This document shows, in pieces, positions 15,621-22,962 of a stretch of DNA of 64,000 nucleotides. The stretch is from Fervidifonticultor_A tertius (lineage in GTDB: Bacteria > Sysuimicrobiota > Sysuimicrobiia > Sysuimicrobiales > Humicultoraceae): the NCBI GenBank assembly GCA_031459235.1, contig JAVKIY010000004.1:1-64000 (forward strand), given 5' to 3'. The notes below the pieces were generated by a model. That model was not told where the DNA came from. It saw only the letters and a program-made list of their open reading frames with translations, and ran no database searches. The translations under genes and the position numbers were made by a program. Each line of letters begins with the position of its first letter. Position 1 is the first letter of the stretch.

Positions 15621-16193
15621 ATGATCAGGCCGCGCCTGCCCGGCTGCTGGCCGGTGCTCCTGCTGCCGGTCGCGCTGCTCGCCGCGACGTCGCTCGCGCC
15701 GGCCGCCGCAGCCGACCCCTCCACGGCCCCGTGGACCACGTTTCGTCATCCGGTCTACGGGTTTGCGGTGAGCCATCCGCACGCGTGGGAGACGCTGAGC
15801 GGCGAGGGCCGTGCCGCCTTCGCGGCCATGGGCCCGCCGGCCGCGGGCGCCTCGGGGCTCCGGCTCAGCGTGGTCGTGGCCACCGGCCCGGTGCCTGCGG
15901 GCGCGTCCATCGAACAGGCCGACGCCGAGGTCCAGCAGCTCCTGGCCGGCCAGTCCGGGACCGTGCGCGTGCTGCGCCGCGATCGCATCGATCTGCGCGG
16001 CGTGCCATCGTTTATTCTCTACATGGCGCGGACCACTCCCACGGGGCAGCAGCTCTATCAAATGGTGCTCGTCGTGATCCACCGTGGCCGCGGCTACGCG
16101 GTGGTCGGGACGACCGCCGCGGCGTCCACCAACCTGGCCGAGGAAACGCGTCTGTTGCAGCGCGTGCTCCTCACGTTCCAGCCCGGCACGTAG
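15621..16193 (+). CDS. Secreted PsbP/DcrB-like protein
   Basis: A 190-residue protein with an N-terminal signal peptide (LLLPVALLAATSLAPAAAA) and a single alpha/beta domain. TFRHPVYGFAVSHPHAWE near the mature start and the final hydrophobic strands resemble the PsbP/DUF1795-type fold found in many short exported proteins. No catalytic residues are recognised. The ATG at 15621 lies 17 bases after the preceding stop, downstream of AGAGGGAAG, so it is probably cotranscribed with the fusion gene. It ends just before the RNase P RNA promoter. Confidence 0.78.
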   Translation: MIRPRLPGCWPVLLLPVALLAATSLAPAAAADPSTAPWTTFRHPVYGFAVSHPHAWETLSGEGRAAFAAMGPPAAGASGLRLSVVVATGPVPAGASIEQADAEVQQLLAGQSGTVRVLRRDRIDLRGVPSFILYMARTTPTGQQLYQMVLVVIHRGRGYAVVGTTAAASTNLAEETRLLQRVLLTFQPGT

Positions 16194-16221
16194 GCGTGGC
16201 CTGGCGCTGGCGACGGCGCCT

Positions 16222-16249
16222 TTGCGGTCCTGGACCCGGGTGTTACCAT
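16222..16249 (+). promoter_or_regulatory. Promoter of rnpB
   Basis: A -35-like TTGCGG at 16222-16227 and an extended -10 TGTTACCAT (hexamer at 16244-16249) are 16 bases apart. Initiation 6 bases later coincides with the predicted 5' end of the RNase P RNA. Confidence 0.5.
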
Positions 16250-16253
16250 GGAG

Positions 16254-16622
16254 TGGGAGCAGGCCGGGCCGTCGCGGCGCCACTGACGCCGAGGAAAGTC
16301 CGGGCTCCGCAGGGCAGGGTGCTGGGTAACACCCAGCGGGGGCGACCCCAGGGACAGTGCCACAGAAAAACACCGCCAGCCGGGAAACCGGCCGGTAAGG
16401 GTGCAACGGCGGGGTAAGGGCCCGCCGGCGGCCCGGCGACGGGCCGGCCAGGCAAACCCCACCCGGAGCAAGGCCAGATAGGGGGAGATGAGGTGGCCCG
16501 CCGATCCCCGGGTAGGCTGCTCGAGGCCGCGGGCAACCGCTGGCCCTAGAGAGATGACCGCCGCGCCGCCGGCGCCGTTCAGGCGTTGCGGCGTACAGAA
16601 CCCGGCTTACAGGCCTGCTCCC
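16254..16622 (+). ncRNA. rnpB: RNase P RNA (bacterial type A-like)
   Basis: The catalytic RNA of RNase P, which trims the 5' ends of tRNAs. Helix P1 is formed by GGGAGCAGGCC (16255-16265) and GGCCTGCTCCC (16612-16622). All conserved blocks are present in order: GAGGAAAGTCCGGGCTCC, GACAGTGCCACAGAAA, GGTAAGGGTGCAACGGCG, AGCAAGGCCAGATAGGG, TAGAGAGATGACCGCC and ACAGAACCCGGCTTAC, the last two completing the catalytic core. The gene lies between the secreted protein gene and namZ. Confidence 0.97.
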
Positions 16623-16657
16623 CGGCCGTTCGCCGCGCCGCGCGGCGCGGGTATCTT

Positions 16658-17875
16658 TCAGCGCTCTGGATAGAGGAGGAAGGCCGCCCGCAGCGCCTCG
16701 AAGCGGCGCAGGTCCGGTTCCCACCGGGCCGCGATGGCCGCGGCAGGCGCGCCGCGTTCGAGGTCCTTGCGCACGCGGTCGGTGCCCCAGACGAAGTCGA
16801 AGATCTGGCGTCCGTTGCGGGGTACGAACTGGAACCGCCGCGGGTGGAGCGCGCGCACCGCGGCGAGCACGTGAACCGCAGTGGTGGCGGGCCGGAAGCG
16901 CAGCGAATCGGTGATGCGCACGCGGACGCCGCTGTGCAGGCCACCGCGGATGACCGTCGCGTACGGCTCGAACGCCACGCCCGGTAGGCCAGCGGCGTTC
17001 AACCGCTCGGCCAGGCGCCGGCCGTCGAGCCACGGGCTGATGACCAGCTCGAACGGGTGCGGCGTGCCCACGCCGTTGGAGAGGTTCGTGCCGTCCAGTA
17101 CGCCGGTGGCCGCGTAGTAGAACGGCGTGTGCATCGTCGGGATATTGGGCGACGGTCGGACCCACGGCAGGCCGGTCTCCTCCCAGGTCATACGCCGGGT
17201 CCAGCCCTTCATCGGCACGATCCCCAGGTCGGCGTTGAGGTCGAAGACCGAGTTGAACATCCAGGCCAGCTCGCCGATGGTCATGCCGTGCACCATGGGG
17301 ATCGGGAACATCCCGATGAACGACCGGTAGGCCGGGTCCAGCACCGTGCCGTCGACCTGTACGCCGCCCAGCGGGTTGGGGCGGTCGAGCACCACGACCG
17401 GCTTGCCCGCCTCCCGTGCCGCCTGCATCACCTGCGCCAGCGTGGAGGTGTACGTGTACGCCCGCGCACCGACGTCCTGCAGGTCCACCACGAAGACGTC
17501 GATGGCCGCCATCATCTCGGCGGTCGGCCGCCGCGTGGCGCTGTAGAGGCTGAAGACCGGGATGCGCCCGGCCACGTCGGGGACCGGCTGGCCCGCCGGG
17601 ATCGTGCCCGCCAGGCCGTGTTCCGGCGCGAAGAGCGCCGCGACCGCAAAGCGCGGGTCGCGGAGGAGCACGCTCGCGGTCGGGTCGCCCGCGGCGGTCT
17701 GCCCCGCGGCGTGCGTGACCAAGCCGATCCGGCGCCCCTGCAGGAGGCCCGGAGACTCCAGCAGAATGTCCACGCCGGGTCGCGTCAGGCCCGGCGCCTG
17801 CGCCTGCGATTGCGCGATCAGGACGACGCCAAGCGCGACGGCAAGGGCGACGCGTGCCAGGATCCGCATGTGCAT
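16658..17875 (-). CDS. namZ: NamZ-type exo-beta-N-acetylmuramidase (DUF1343)
   Basis: A 405-residue exported protein with signal peptide (ILARVALAVALGVVLIAQSQA). The body carries the DUF1343/GH171 signatures: GVDILLESPGLLQGRRIGLV, FAPEHGLAG, VFVVDLQDVGARAYTY, VLDRPNPLGG and SPNIPTMHT. The characterised family member, Bacillus NamZ, removes terminal MurNAc from peptidoglycan fragments in cell wall recycling. The substrate here is inferred from the family. No murNAc uptake or murQ gene is adjacent. The ATG at 17875 is preferred because it opens the signal peptide; an AAGGAG lies too far upstream to help. It is divergent from the MFS gene. Confidence 0.9.
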   Translation of the reverse strand: MHMRILARVALAVALGVVLIAQSQAQAPGLTRPGVDILLESPGLLQGRRIGLVTHAAGQTAAGDPTASVLLRDPRFAVAALFAPEHGLAGTIPAGQPVPDVAGRIPVFSLYSATRRPTAEMMAAIDVFVVDLQDVGARAYTYTSTLAQVMQAAREAGKPVVVLDRPNPLGGVQVDGTVLDPAYRSFIGMFPIPMVHGMTIGELAWMFNSVFDLNADLGIVPMKGWTRRMTWEETGLPWVRPSPNIPTMHTPFYYAATGVLDGTNLSNGVGTPHPFELVISPWLDGRRLAERLNAAGLPGVAFEPYATVIRGGLHSGVRVRITDSLRFRPATTAVHVLAAVRALHPRRFQFVPRNGRQIFDFVWGTDRVRKDLERGAPAAAIAARWEPDLRRFEALRAAFLLYPER

Positions 17876-17984
17876 AGGGTGATTCGGGTCGCCGCCGGCG
17901 ACTCCTTGAGGGGCCGGCGGCGGACGGCGCCCGCGATAGCGCCGGTGGGCTGAGCCGGCAGTCCGCCACCCACGAGGCGGACGT

Positions 17985-19571
17985 GTGACCACGCTGACCG
18001 CCACACAACCCGCGGACGAAGGCCAGGGCGGCTTTCTGGCCGTGATGCGGCACCGCAACTACGCGCTGCTGTGGACCAGCCAGCTCATCTCGCACCTCGG
18101 CGACCGCTTCCACTGGGTGGCGATTTCGCTGTGGGTGTACGCCGAGACCGGGTCGGCGCTGTCGGTCTCGTACGCCATCGTCGCCCTCATGGTCGCGCCC
18201 GCGCTCGTGGGGCTCTTCGCCGGCGCCGTGGCTGACCGGTATGACCGGCGGCGGATCATGATCGTCACCGACCTGCTCCGGGCCGTGCTGGTCGCCGCGA
18301 TCCCGGCGTTGATGACGCGCGGGCTGCCGTGGGTGTACGGTGCGCTGTTCCTGATGTCGGCCGCCTCAGCGTTCTTCCGGCCGGCCATGTGGGCGGCGGT
18401 GCCGCAGTCGGTCCCTCGCGACCGGCTGCTGCAGGCGAACGCCTACTTTGCGTCACTCGAGTCCGCGGTGGAGGTCGTCGGCCCGGCGCTCGCCGGTCTG
18501 CTGGTTATGCGGTTCTCGTACGCGGCGGCGATGTACGTGGACGCGGTGAGCTACCTGGTGTCGGCGGTCCTTGTGGCGGGGATGAGACTGCCTCCGGTGG
18601 CTGGCCGGGGCGGCGGTGTGGTGGTAGTGGAGGGCCCGGGGGGGATTCTGGCGTCGATTCGGGAGGGGTTGCGGTACGTACGGGGGGATAGGATTCAGGT
18701 AGCGCTTTTGGCGCTGTTGCTTTTGGGTCAGTGGGTTGTCGGTCTGAGCTCCCTGCAGACGCCGCTGGCAAAGGGCGAGGTCGGCATCTCAGATCGTCAA
18801 TTTGGCTGGTTCCAGAGTGTGTGGGGAGCGGGCTTCATCGCGGCATCAGTCGCAACCGCGTGGTTTGGCGGACGGGTTCCCACTGGACAGGCTATTGTCC
18901 TTGGCTACGCGCTTTGGGCGCTCGCCGCAGCCGCCATGGCCATGAGTGCTAATCTCGGGATGCTGGTGGTTACTGGATTCTGGGTGGGGTTCGCAAACAT
19001 TCTGGTGTTCGTGAATGTTAGTACCTTGCTCATGGAGCACACCCCGTCAGATAGGCTCGGTCGGGCGATAACCCTACGCCAGATCGGCGTTGCCATCGTT
19101 CGCGTGAGCGCTCTACTCGGGTTCGGATGGATGGCGGATCTCGTCGGGGTAAGAGAAGCGATACTTGCAATGGCTTGGCTCGCTCTCGCTGGTACCACTA
19201 TCGCAACGTTACGCTTCCCTGCCTTGTGGCGGTACTCGAGCAATCCCGTTCGCTCCGTGCCGCGCAGCCACAGTGGAACGTATCTTCCGTTGCTTCGGCA
19301 ACTTGGGGAACCCTCGATCTCCAGGGCGGTGCTCCGGCTTGCAGGGGCGCACGTCGATCAAGAGTTCGCACATGATGAGCAGAGGTGGCTCAACGCGGCC
19401 TGCCTTGTCATCGTGACGGTTGGCTGGCTAGTGCTGGCGTTCCACTCCCCGGGCCCTGCCGCCGCCGTCGCAGGTTCAGCGTGGGCTGCGACCATCGTTC
19501 CGCGCTTGCTACAGGCTTGGTGGCGACGCAGATCAGCCAGGGCCGCGGAGCGTCACCGTCTGCCTGCCTAG
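17985..19571 (+). CDS. MFS transporter
   Basis: A 528-residue major facilitator protein of the drug/secretion-effector branch, with about 12 membrane segments and the loop-2 motif GAVADRYDRRR between segments 2 and 3. After the transporter core a ~100-residue extension follows, with one or two further membrane segments (AACLVIVTVGWLVLAF). Substrate unknown; small-molecule export is likely. Codon use changes sharply near position 18600 (about residue 205, in the central loop): the 5' part is normal high-GC, the 3' part uses TTG, CTT, GTA and ATT freely. The frame is intact across the change. The GTG start follows GAGGCGG. Confidence 0.88.
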   Translation: MTTLTATQPADEGQGGFLAVMRHRNYALLWTSQLISHLGDRFHWVAISLWVYAETGSALSVSYAIVALMVAPALVGLFAGAVADRYDRRRIMIVTDLLRAVLVAAIPALMTRGLPWVYGALFLMSAASAFFRPAMWAAVPQSVPRDRLLQANAYFASLESAVEVVGPALAGLLVMRFSYAAAMYVDAVSYLVSAVLVAGMRLPPVAGRGGGVVVVEGPGGILASIREGLRYVRGDRIQVALLALLLLGQWVVGLSSLQTPLAKGEVGISDRQFGWFQSVWGAGFIAASVATAWFGGRVPTGQAIVLGYALWALAAAAMAMSANLGMLVVTGFWVGFANILVFVNVSTLLMEHTPSDRLGRAITLRQIGVAIVRVSALLGFGWMADLVGVREAILAMAWLALAGTTIATLRFPALWRYSSNPVRSVPRSHSGTYLPLLRQLGEPSISRAVLRLAGAHVDQEFAHDEQRWLNAACLVIVTVGWLVLAFHSPGPAAAVAGSAWAATIVPRLLQAWWRRRSARAAERHRLPA

Positions 19572-20030
19572 CCCGTACTGTTTCGATTTATCGGCAAGCT
19601 CAAGGGCGTAGGCACAGTTTGGCAGCACACCGCCTGCGATGCGGCGTGCTCGTACGCCGTGGCCTGGGTCACCACCGAGGGCTCGGCCCGGGCGGCGGCC
19701 CGCTTCCTGCTCGACCGGATGCTGCCCGCCTACCGCGTCGCGGGCCGGGCGCTTCAGCGGGTCCTGACCGATCACGGCAGCGAGTACCAGGGCATCCGGC
19801 ACTCGGATGCGCCCCCGCCACGCCGGGACCAACGCCTTCGTCGAACGTCTACCAAGCACCATCCTGGCCGAGCTGTGGCACATCGGCGCTTCTTCACGCG
19901 GGTGGGGACGATACAGGACGTCCTGAATCGCTACCTCGCCTTCTACAACCACCAGCGCCCTCACCTTGGCTACCGGACCCGCGGCTGCAAGCCCGCCAAG
20001 GTGTTCATGCTCGCTCCGGAGGTGCACTGA
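19572..20030 (+). pseudogene. Remnant of an IS3/IS481-type transposase
   Basis: A fragment of a DDE (rve) integrase that starts directly after the MFS stop codon. The frame reads FIGKLKGVGTVWQHTACDAA, with the first Asp, and VLTDHGSEYQG, with the second. It then shifts: GTNAFVERLPSTILAELWH, with the catalytic Glu, lies in another frame, and the first frame resumes at RRFFTRVGT and ends NHQRPHLGYRTRG. The N-terminal part is missing, some residues between the second Asp and the Glu are deleted, and at least two frameshifts exist, so it cannot work. A possible right terminal repeat ends TTGGACA at about 20069; no left end is seen. Confidence 0.85.
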
Positions 20031-20364
20031 TGGCCAACGACCTGGCAGCACCCTTCCGAGAATTGGACACCTAGCAGGACAATCATCGGTCAAGAGAATA
20101 TACTAGTAGCACCGGACCGACAGCGGAGCAAGTGCGACACTCCACGTCGCGAACCGAACACGGATCGCCCCCACACCGCCACGAGACTTCGTGGCGAGGG
20201 GCACCTAGTCACCTCGCCTGTAGCAGGGCGCGAGACAGTGACGTTCTTTAAGGTGACAGGTGAAGGTCGTTCGCGCAATCCGCAACATGCTCAACCGAGG
20301 GCTGTTGTTGGGTGGGGACGTAGAGCTGTAGGCTGTCGGTCTGGTTCTCTTTTGTGGGGCACTC
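20031..20364. other. Gene-free region before the HD-GYP pair
   Basis: It holds the presumed right end of the IS remnant (up to about 20070) and a perfect hairpin at 20177-20196 (CGCCACGA, loop GACT, TCGTGGCG). Short open frames on both strands do not look coding. A promoter for the HD-GYP operon is expected here, but I cannot single one out. Confidence 0.4.
20177..20196. repeat. Perfect 8-bp hairpin
   Basis: CGCCACGA and TCGTGGCG are separated by GACT. It lies between the IS remnant and the HD-GYP operon; there is no adjacent T-tract. It could be a terminator-like or operator structure. Confidence 0.4.
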
Positions 20365-21669
20365 ATGCAAACGATCACCGGAGAGGTTCGGCTGCTGGTC
20401 CTTGCGGTCACAGCTGTGGCCACCATTGGGATTGTGGCGTTCTCCGACCAGATCCGTTGGCAAGAGTGGCAGCAACTCGTACTATTCTTTTGCCTCATAG
20501 CTCTAGCATCATCGGTTAGAATCGCGGATCCACGGGGGCGTACGATCACGCCCAGCACCGTGCTCACGTACTTGGCAATGTACGTCTTCAATGCTCCGAC
20601 GGTCCTGCTCCTGGTCGCTGTCGGTCGAGCCGTGGGCTATTCCCTGGATCGCGGCTGGGTCCCATGGCGCTCCATATTCAACGGAGCCCAGGTTGGGCTG
20701 AGCGCATCGGCAGGCGCGTACGTTTTTGGCTTGGTTAGCCAGGGGGCCGGACCTATCCCTGAGGCTCGGGTCTACGCGGCCGCCTTGATAGCGCCTCTCC
20801 TGCACCAGACACTCAACAATCTATTCGTGGCAATAGGCGTCAGCCGGTGGCGCGGCACACCCTTCGTGAACACATGGTATGCTGGAGTTCAAGCGCTCTT
20901 CTGGCCGAATCTCCTGAGCATCCCAACCGCATTCGTACTGGCAATCCTGTACGTGCGCGTGCATCACGCGGTTACCCTTGCGTATCTGGCTCTTCTGCCA
21001 TTCCAGTGGATGGCGCTTAGACTCTACGTGCGACGCCGTGAGTTGTATGCGCAGATAGTTGATGGGCTCGTTGTGGCAGCCGACGCTAACTTCCCTCTCG
21101 GCAAGGGGCATGCACGACGCGTTGCGGAACTCGCGGTCGCGGTTGCACGGGAGATGCGTCTCGGGGAAGCGGTCATCGAGTCTGTCCAGTTCGCCGCGCA
21201 GCTTCATGATGTCGGAATGATCGGCAAGGACGATCTGTTGGATCGCCCCGTTCTCACTGCCGAGGAGGTACGTAGCCTTGAGGATCACGTAAAGGTCGGT
21301 GCGGAGATTGCCAGGGAACTGCCGCGCAGAGAGATTGCTGAGGCGATCCTGTATCACCACGAGCGATTCGATGGCACAGGATATCCAGGTGGTCTCCGGG
21401 GTGAGGAAATACCGCTTGGTGCAAGGATTATTGCCCTGTGTGAGGCTGTAGACAGTATGCGGTCAGGAATGTTTCCGTTTGGCGCCGCAATGCCCTGGGG
21501 CGCAATTGTCTCTCTTGTTCAGGCCGAAGCCGGCCGAGCTTTCGACCCGGGCGTAGTCGACGCGTTCCTTCGGGCGGTTGCAGCTGGGACTGTTCACGCT
21601 CGACGCCGCGAACCGTCGAGTGAAGCCTTTTCCAGTACGGCGACGCTAGGGGGGATTCCCGTCCCATGA
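20365..21669 (+). CDS. Membrane HD-GYP domain protein, divergent active site
   Basis: A 434-residue protein with an N-terminal domain of about six to eight membrane segments (to ~residue 225) and a C-terminal HD-GYP domain. The first histidine (KGHARRVAEL), the HD pair (QLHDVGMIGK, residues 281-282) and HHERFDGTGYPGG are kept. But the conserved lysine of HDxGK is Met, the usual VADAFDAM is LCEAVDSM with Glu359 for the metal-binding Asp, and the DRPYR loop is gone. It may bind rather than hydrolyse c-di-GMP. Its stop overlaps the next HD-GYP gene (ATGA), so the two are made together and may form a complex. It lies in the low-GC block. Confidence 0.88.
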   Translation: MQTITGEVRLLVLAVTAVATIGIVAFSDQIRWQEWQQLVLFFCLIALASSVRIADPRGRTITPSTVLTYLAMYVFNAPTVLLLVAVGRAVGYSLDRGWVPWRSIFNGAQVGLSASAGAYVFGLVSQGAGPIPEARVYAAALIAPLLHQTLNNLFVAIGVSRWRGTPFVNTWYAGVQALFWPNLLSIPTAFVLAILYVRVHHAVTLAYLALLPFQWMALRLYVRRRELYAQIVDGLVVAADANFPLGKGHARRVAELAVAVAREMRLGEAVIESVQFAAQLHDVGMIGKDDLLDRPVLTAEEVRSLEDHVKVGAEIARELPRREIAEAILYHHERFDGTGYPGGLRGEEIPLGARIIALCEAVDSMRSGMFPFGAAMPWGAIVSLVQAEAGRAFDPGVVDAFLRAVAAGTVHARRREPSSEAFSSTATLGGIPVP

Positions 21670-22895
21670 TCGACCGAACGGGACTCCTTCGCCTCTGGCC
21701 ACTCTTGGTCGTAGGTGGCGCGATTGGAGTGGCATTGCCTGGCGGTACCCAATCTGATCCGTGGGCAGTCGCGCTCTTTACGGCCCTCGGCGTGGCCTGC
21801 GAGTGGCTGGAGATTCGCTTAGGCCCGCTTGGATTCCTGACGCTTCGGCCAATGGTCGCCTTTGTTGCGCTGTGGCGCGGTGGACTATCAGCGTACATGG
21901 TCGTTGGACTAATTTCGGTAATAGCAGCACAACTGCTTGCTCGCAGGCGTTCTTTCGTGGAGGTAATCGATGAAGCGGGCCGGGAAGTCGTGGCACTGGG
22001 GTTGTCCTCTGTAGCCTACAGCAACATCGCCGGGTCACCTGGGGTGGCGCTCTCCGCCGTCGCACATCGACTGCTTGCCGGGGCGGTTGTGATGTTGGTC
22101 TACTGGGGCACTAAGCTGGCACTTCGTGTTGCCCAACTCAGTCATGCCGAGGGTATGCGCCCTCAGCAGGCGGCACGAAGCCTGCTGCGTCATGCGTGGC
22201 CGCACCTTATCGTAATGATTGCTGGGGCAGTCGGGCTGAGCTTCATTGAGAGTGACTTGGGTCTTGTGGTGACAGGTCTCGCCGCCGTCATGTTTATCGA
22301 GGCCTACTACCCCTGGAAACTCTTGGGCGAGCAAGGTGGTGTATTGCTTACCAGCCTACAAATGATGGCCCAGGCCGTTGATCTCAAGGATCCTTACACA
22401 TCAAATCACTCGCAGCGTGTGTCCAGGTACGCCGTCCGCCTAGCGCGCACCATGGGTCTTCCCGAGGAAGAGGTTGAGCGTATCCGCATTGGGGCTCTGA
22501 TGCACGACATAGGGAAGATCGGCATCAGCGGGCGCATTATACGTAAGCCTGGTAGGCTCAGTCCGGAGGAGCGTGTGAAGATGCAGCAGCATTCGGCAGT
22601 GAGCGCGGACATTATCGAGCCCTTGGAGATCCTCGGCGAGTCCGCTAGAATGGTCCGGCATCACCACGAGAACTGGGACGGCACCGGCTACCCAGCGGGC
22701 TTGAGAGGCGAGGAGATTCCTCTCGGATCCCGGATTATCCTCGTTGCAGACGCTTTTGACGCGCTTGTGACGGATAGGCCCTATAGAAAGGGCGCGAGCC
22801 GGCCCGAGGCTCTCAATGTCATTCGGAAGCACGCTGGCACGCAGTTCGATCCTGTAGTCGTTCGCGCTCTGGAGAGAGTGTACACTTCGCTCTGA
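21666..22895 (+). CDS. Membrane HD-GYP phosphodiesterase
   Basis: A 409-residue protein with about six N-terminal membrane helices (to ~residue 215) and a canonical HD-GYP domain: SNHSQRVSRYA, LMHDIGKIGIS, HHHENWDGTGYPAGL and VADAFDALVTDRPYR all match active c-di-GMP phosphodiesterases. The membrane part is not one of the sensor domains I can name, but resembles that of the preceding gene in size and layout, so the pair probably arose by duplication. Start and upstream stop overlap by 4 bases. The next gene, 67 bases downstream, encodes a large transcriptional regulator. Confidence 0.92.
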   Translation: MIDRTGLLRLWPLLVVGGAIGVALPGGTQSDPWAVALFTALGVACEWLEIRLGPLGFLTLRPMVAFVALWRGGLSAYMVVGLISVIAAQLLARRRSFVEVIDEAGREVVALGLSSVAYSNIAGSPGVALSAVAHRLLAGAVVMLVYWGTKLALRVAQLSHAEGMRPQQAARSLLRHAWPHLIVMIAGAVGLSFIESDLGLVVTGLAAVMFIEAYYPWKLLGEQGGVLLTSLQMMAQAVDLKDPYTSNHSQRVSRYAVRLARTMGLPEEEVERIRIGALMHDIGKIGISGRIIRKPGRLSPEERVKMQQHSAVSADIIEPLEILGESARMVRHHHENWDGTGYPAGLRGEEIPLGSRIILVADAFDALVTDRPYRKGASRPEALNVIRKHAGTQFDPVVVRALERVYTSL

Positions 22896-22962
22896 GAGCT
22901 TTCAGACGCGTTGGACCCTGTAGAGGTAGTGCGGGATACTCATAGGTCCGAAGGAGTGGGCG

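Noticed and set aside
15585..18113. Minus-strand frame of 842 codons across rnpB and namZ
   Set aside because: It crosses the RNase P RNA gene and is out of frame with the clear NamZ reading.
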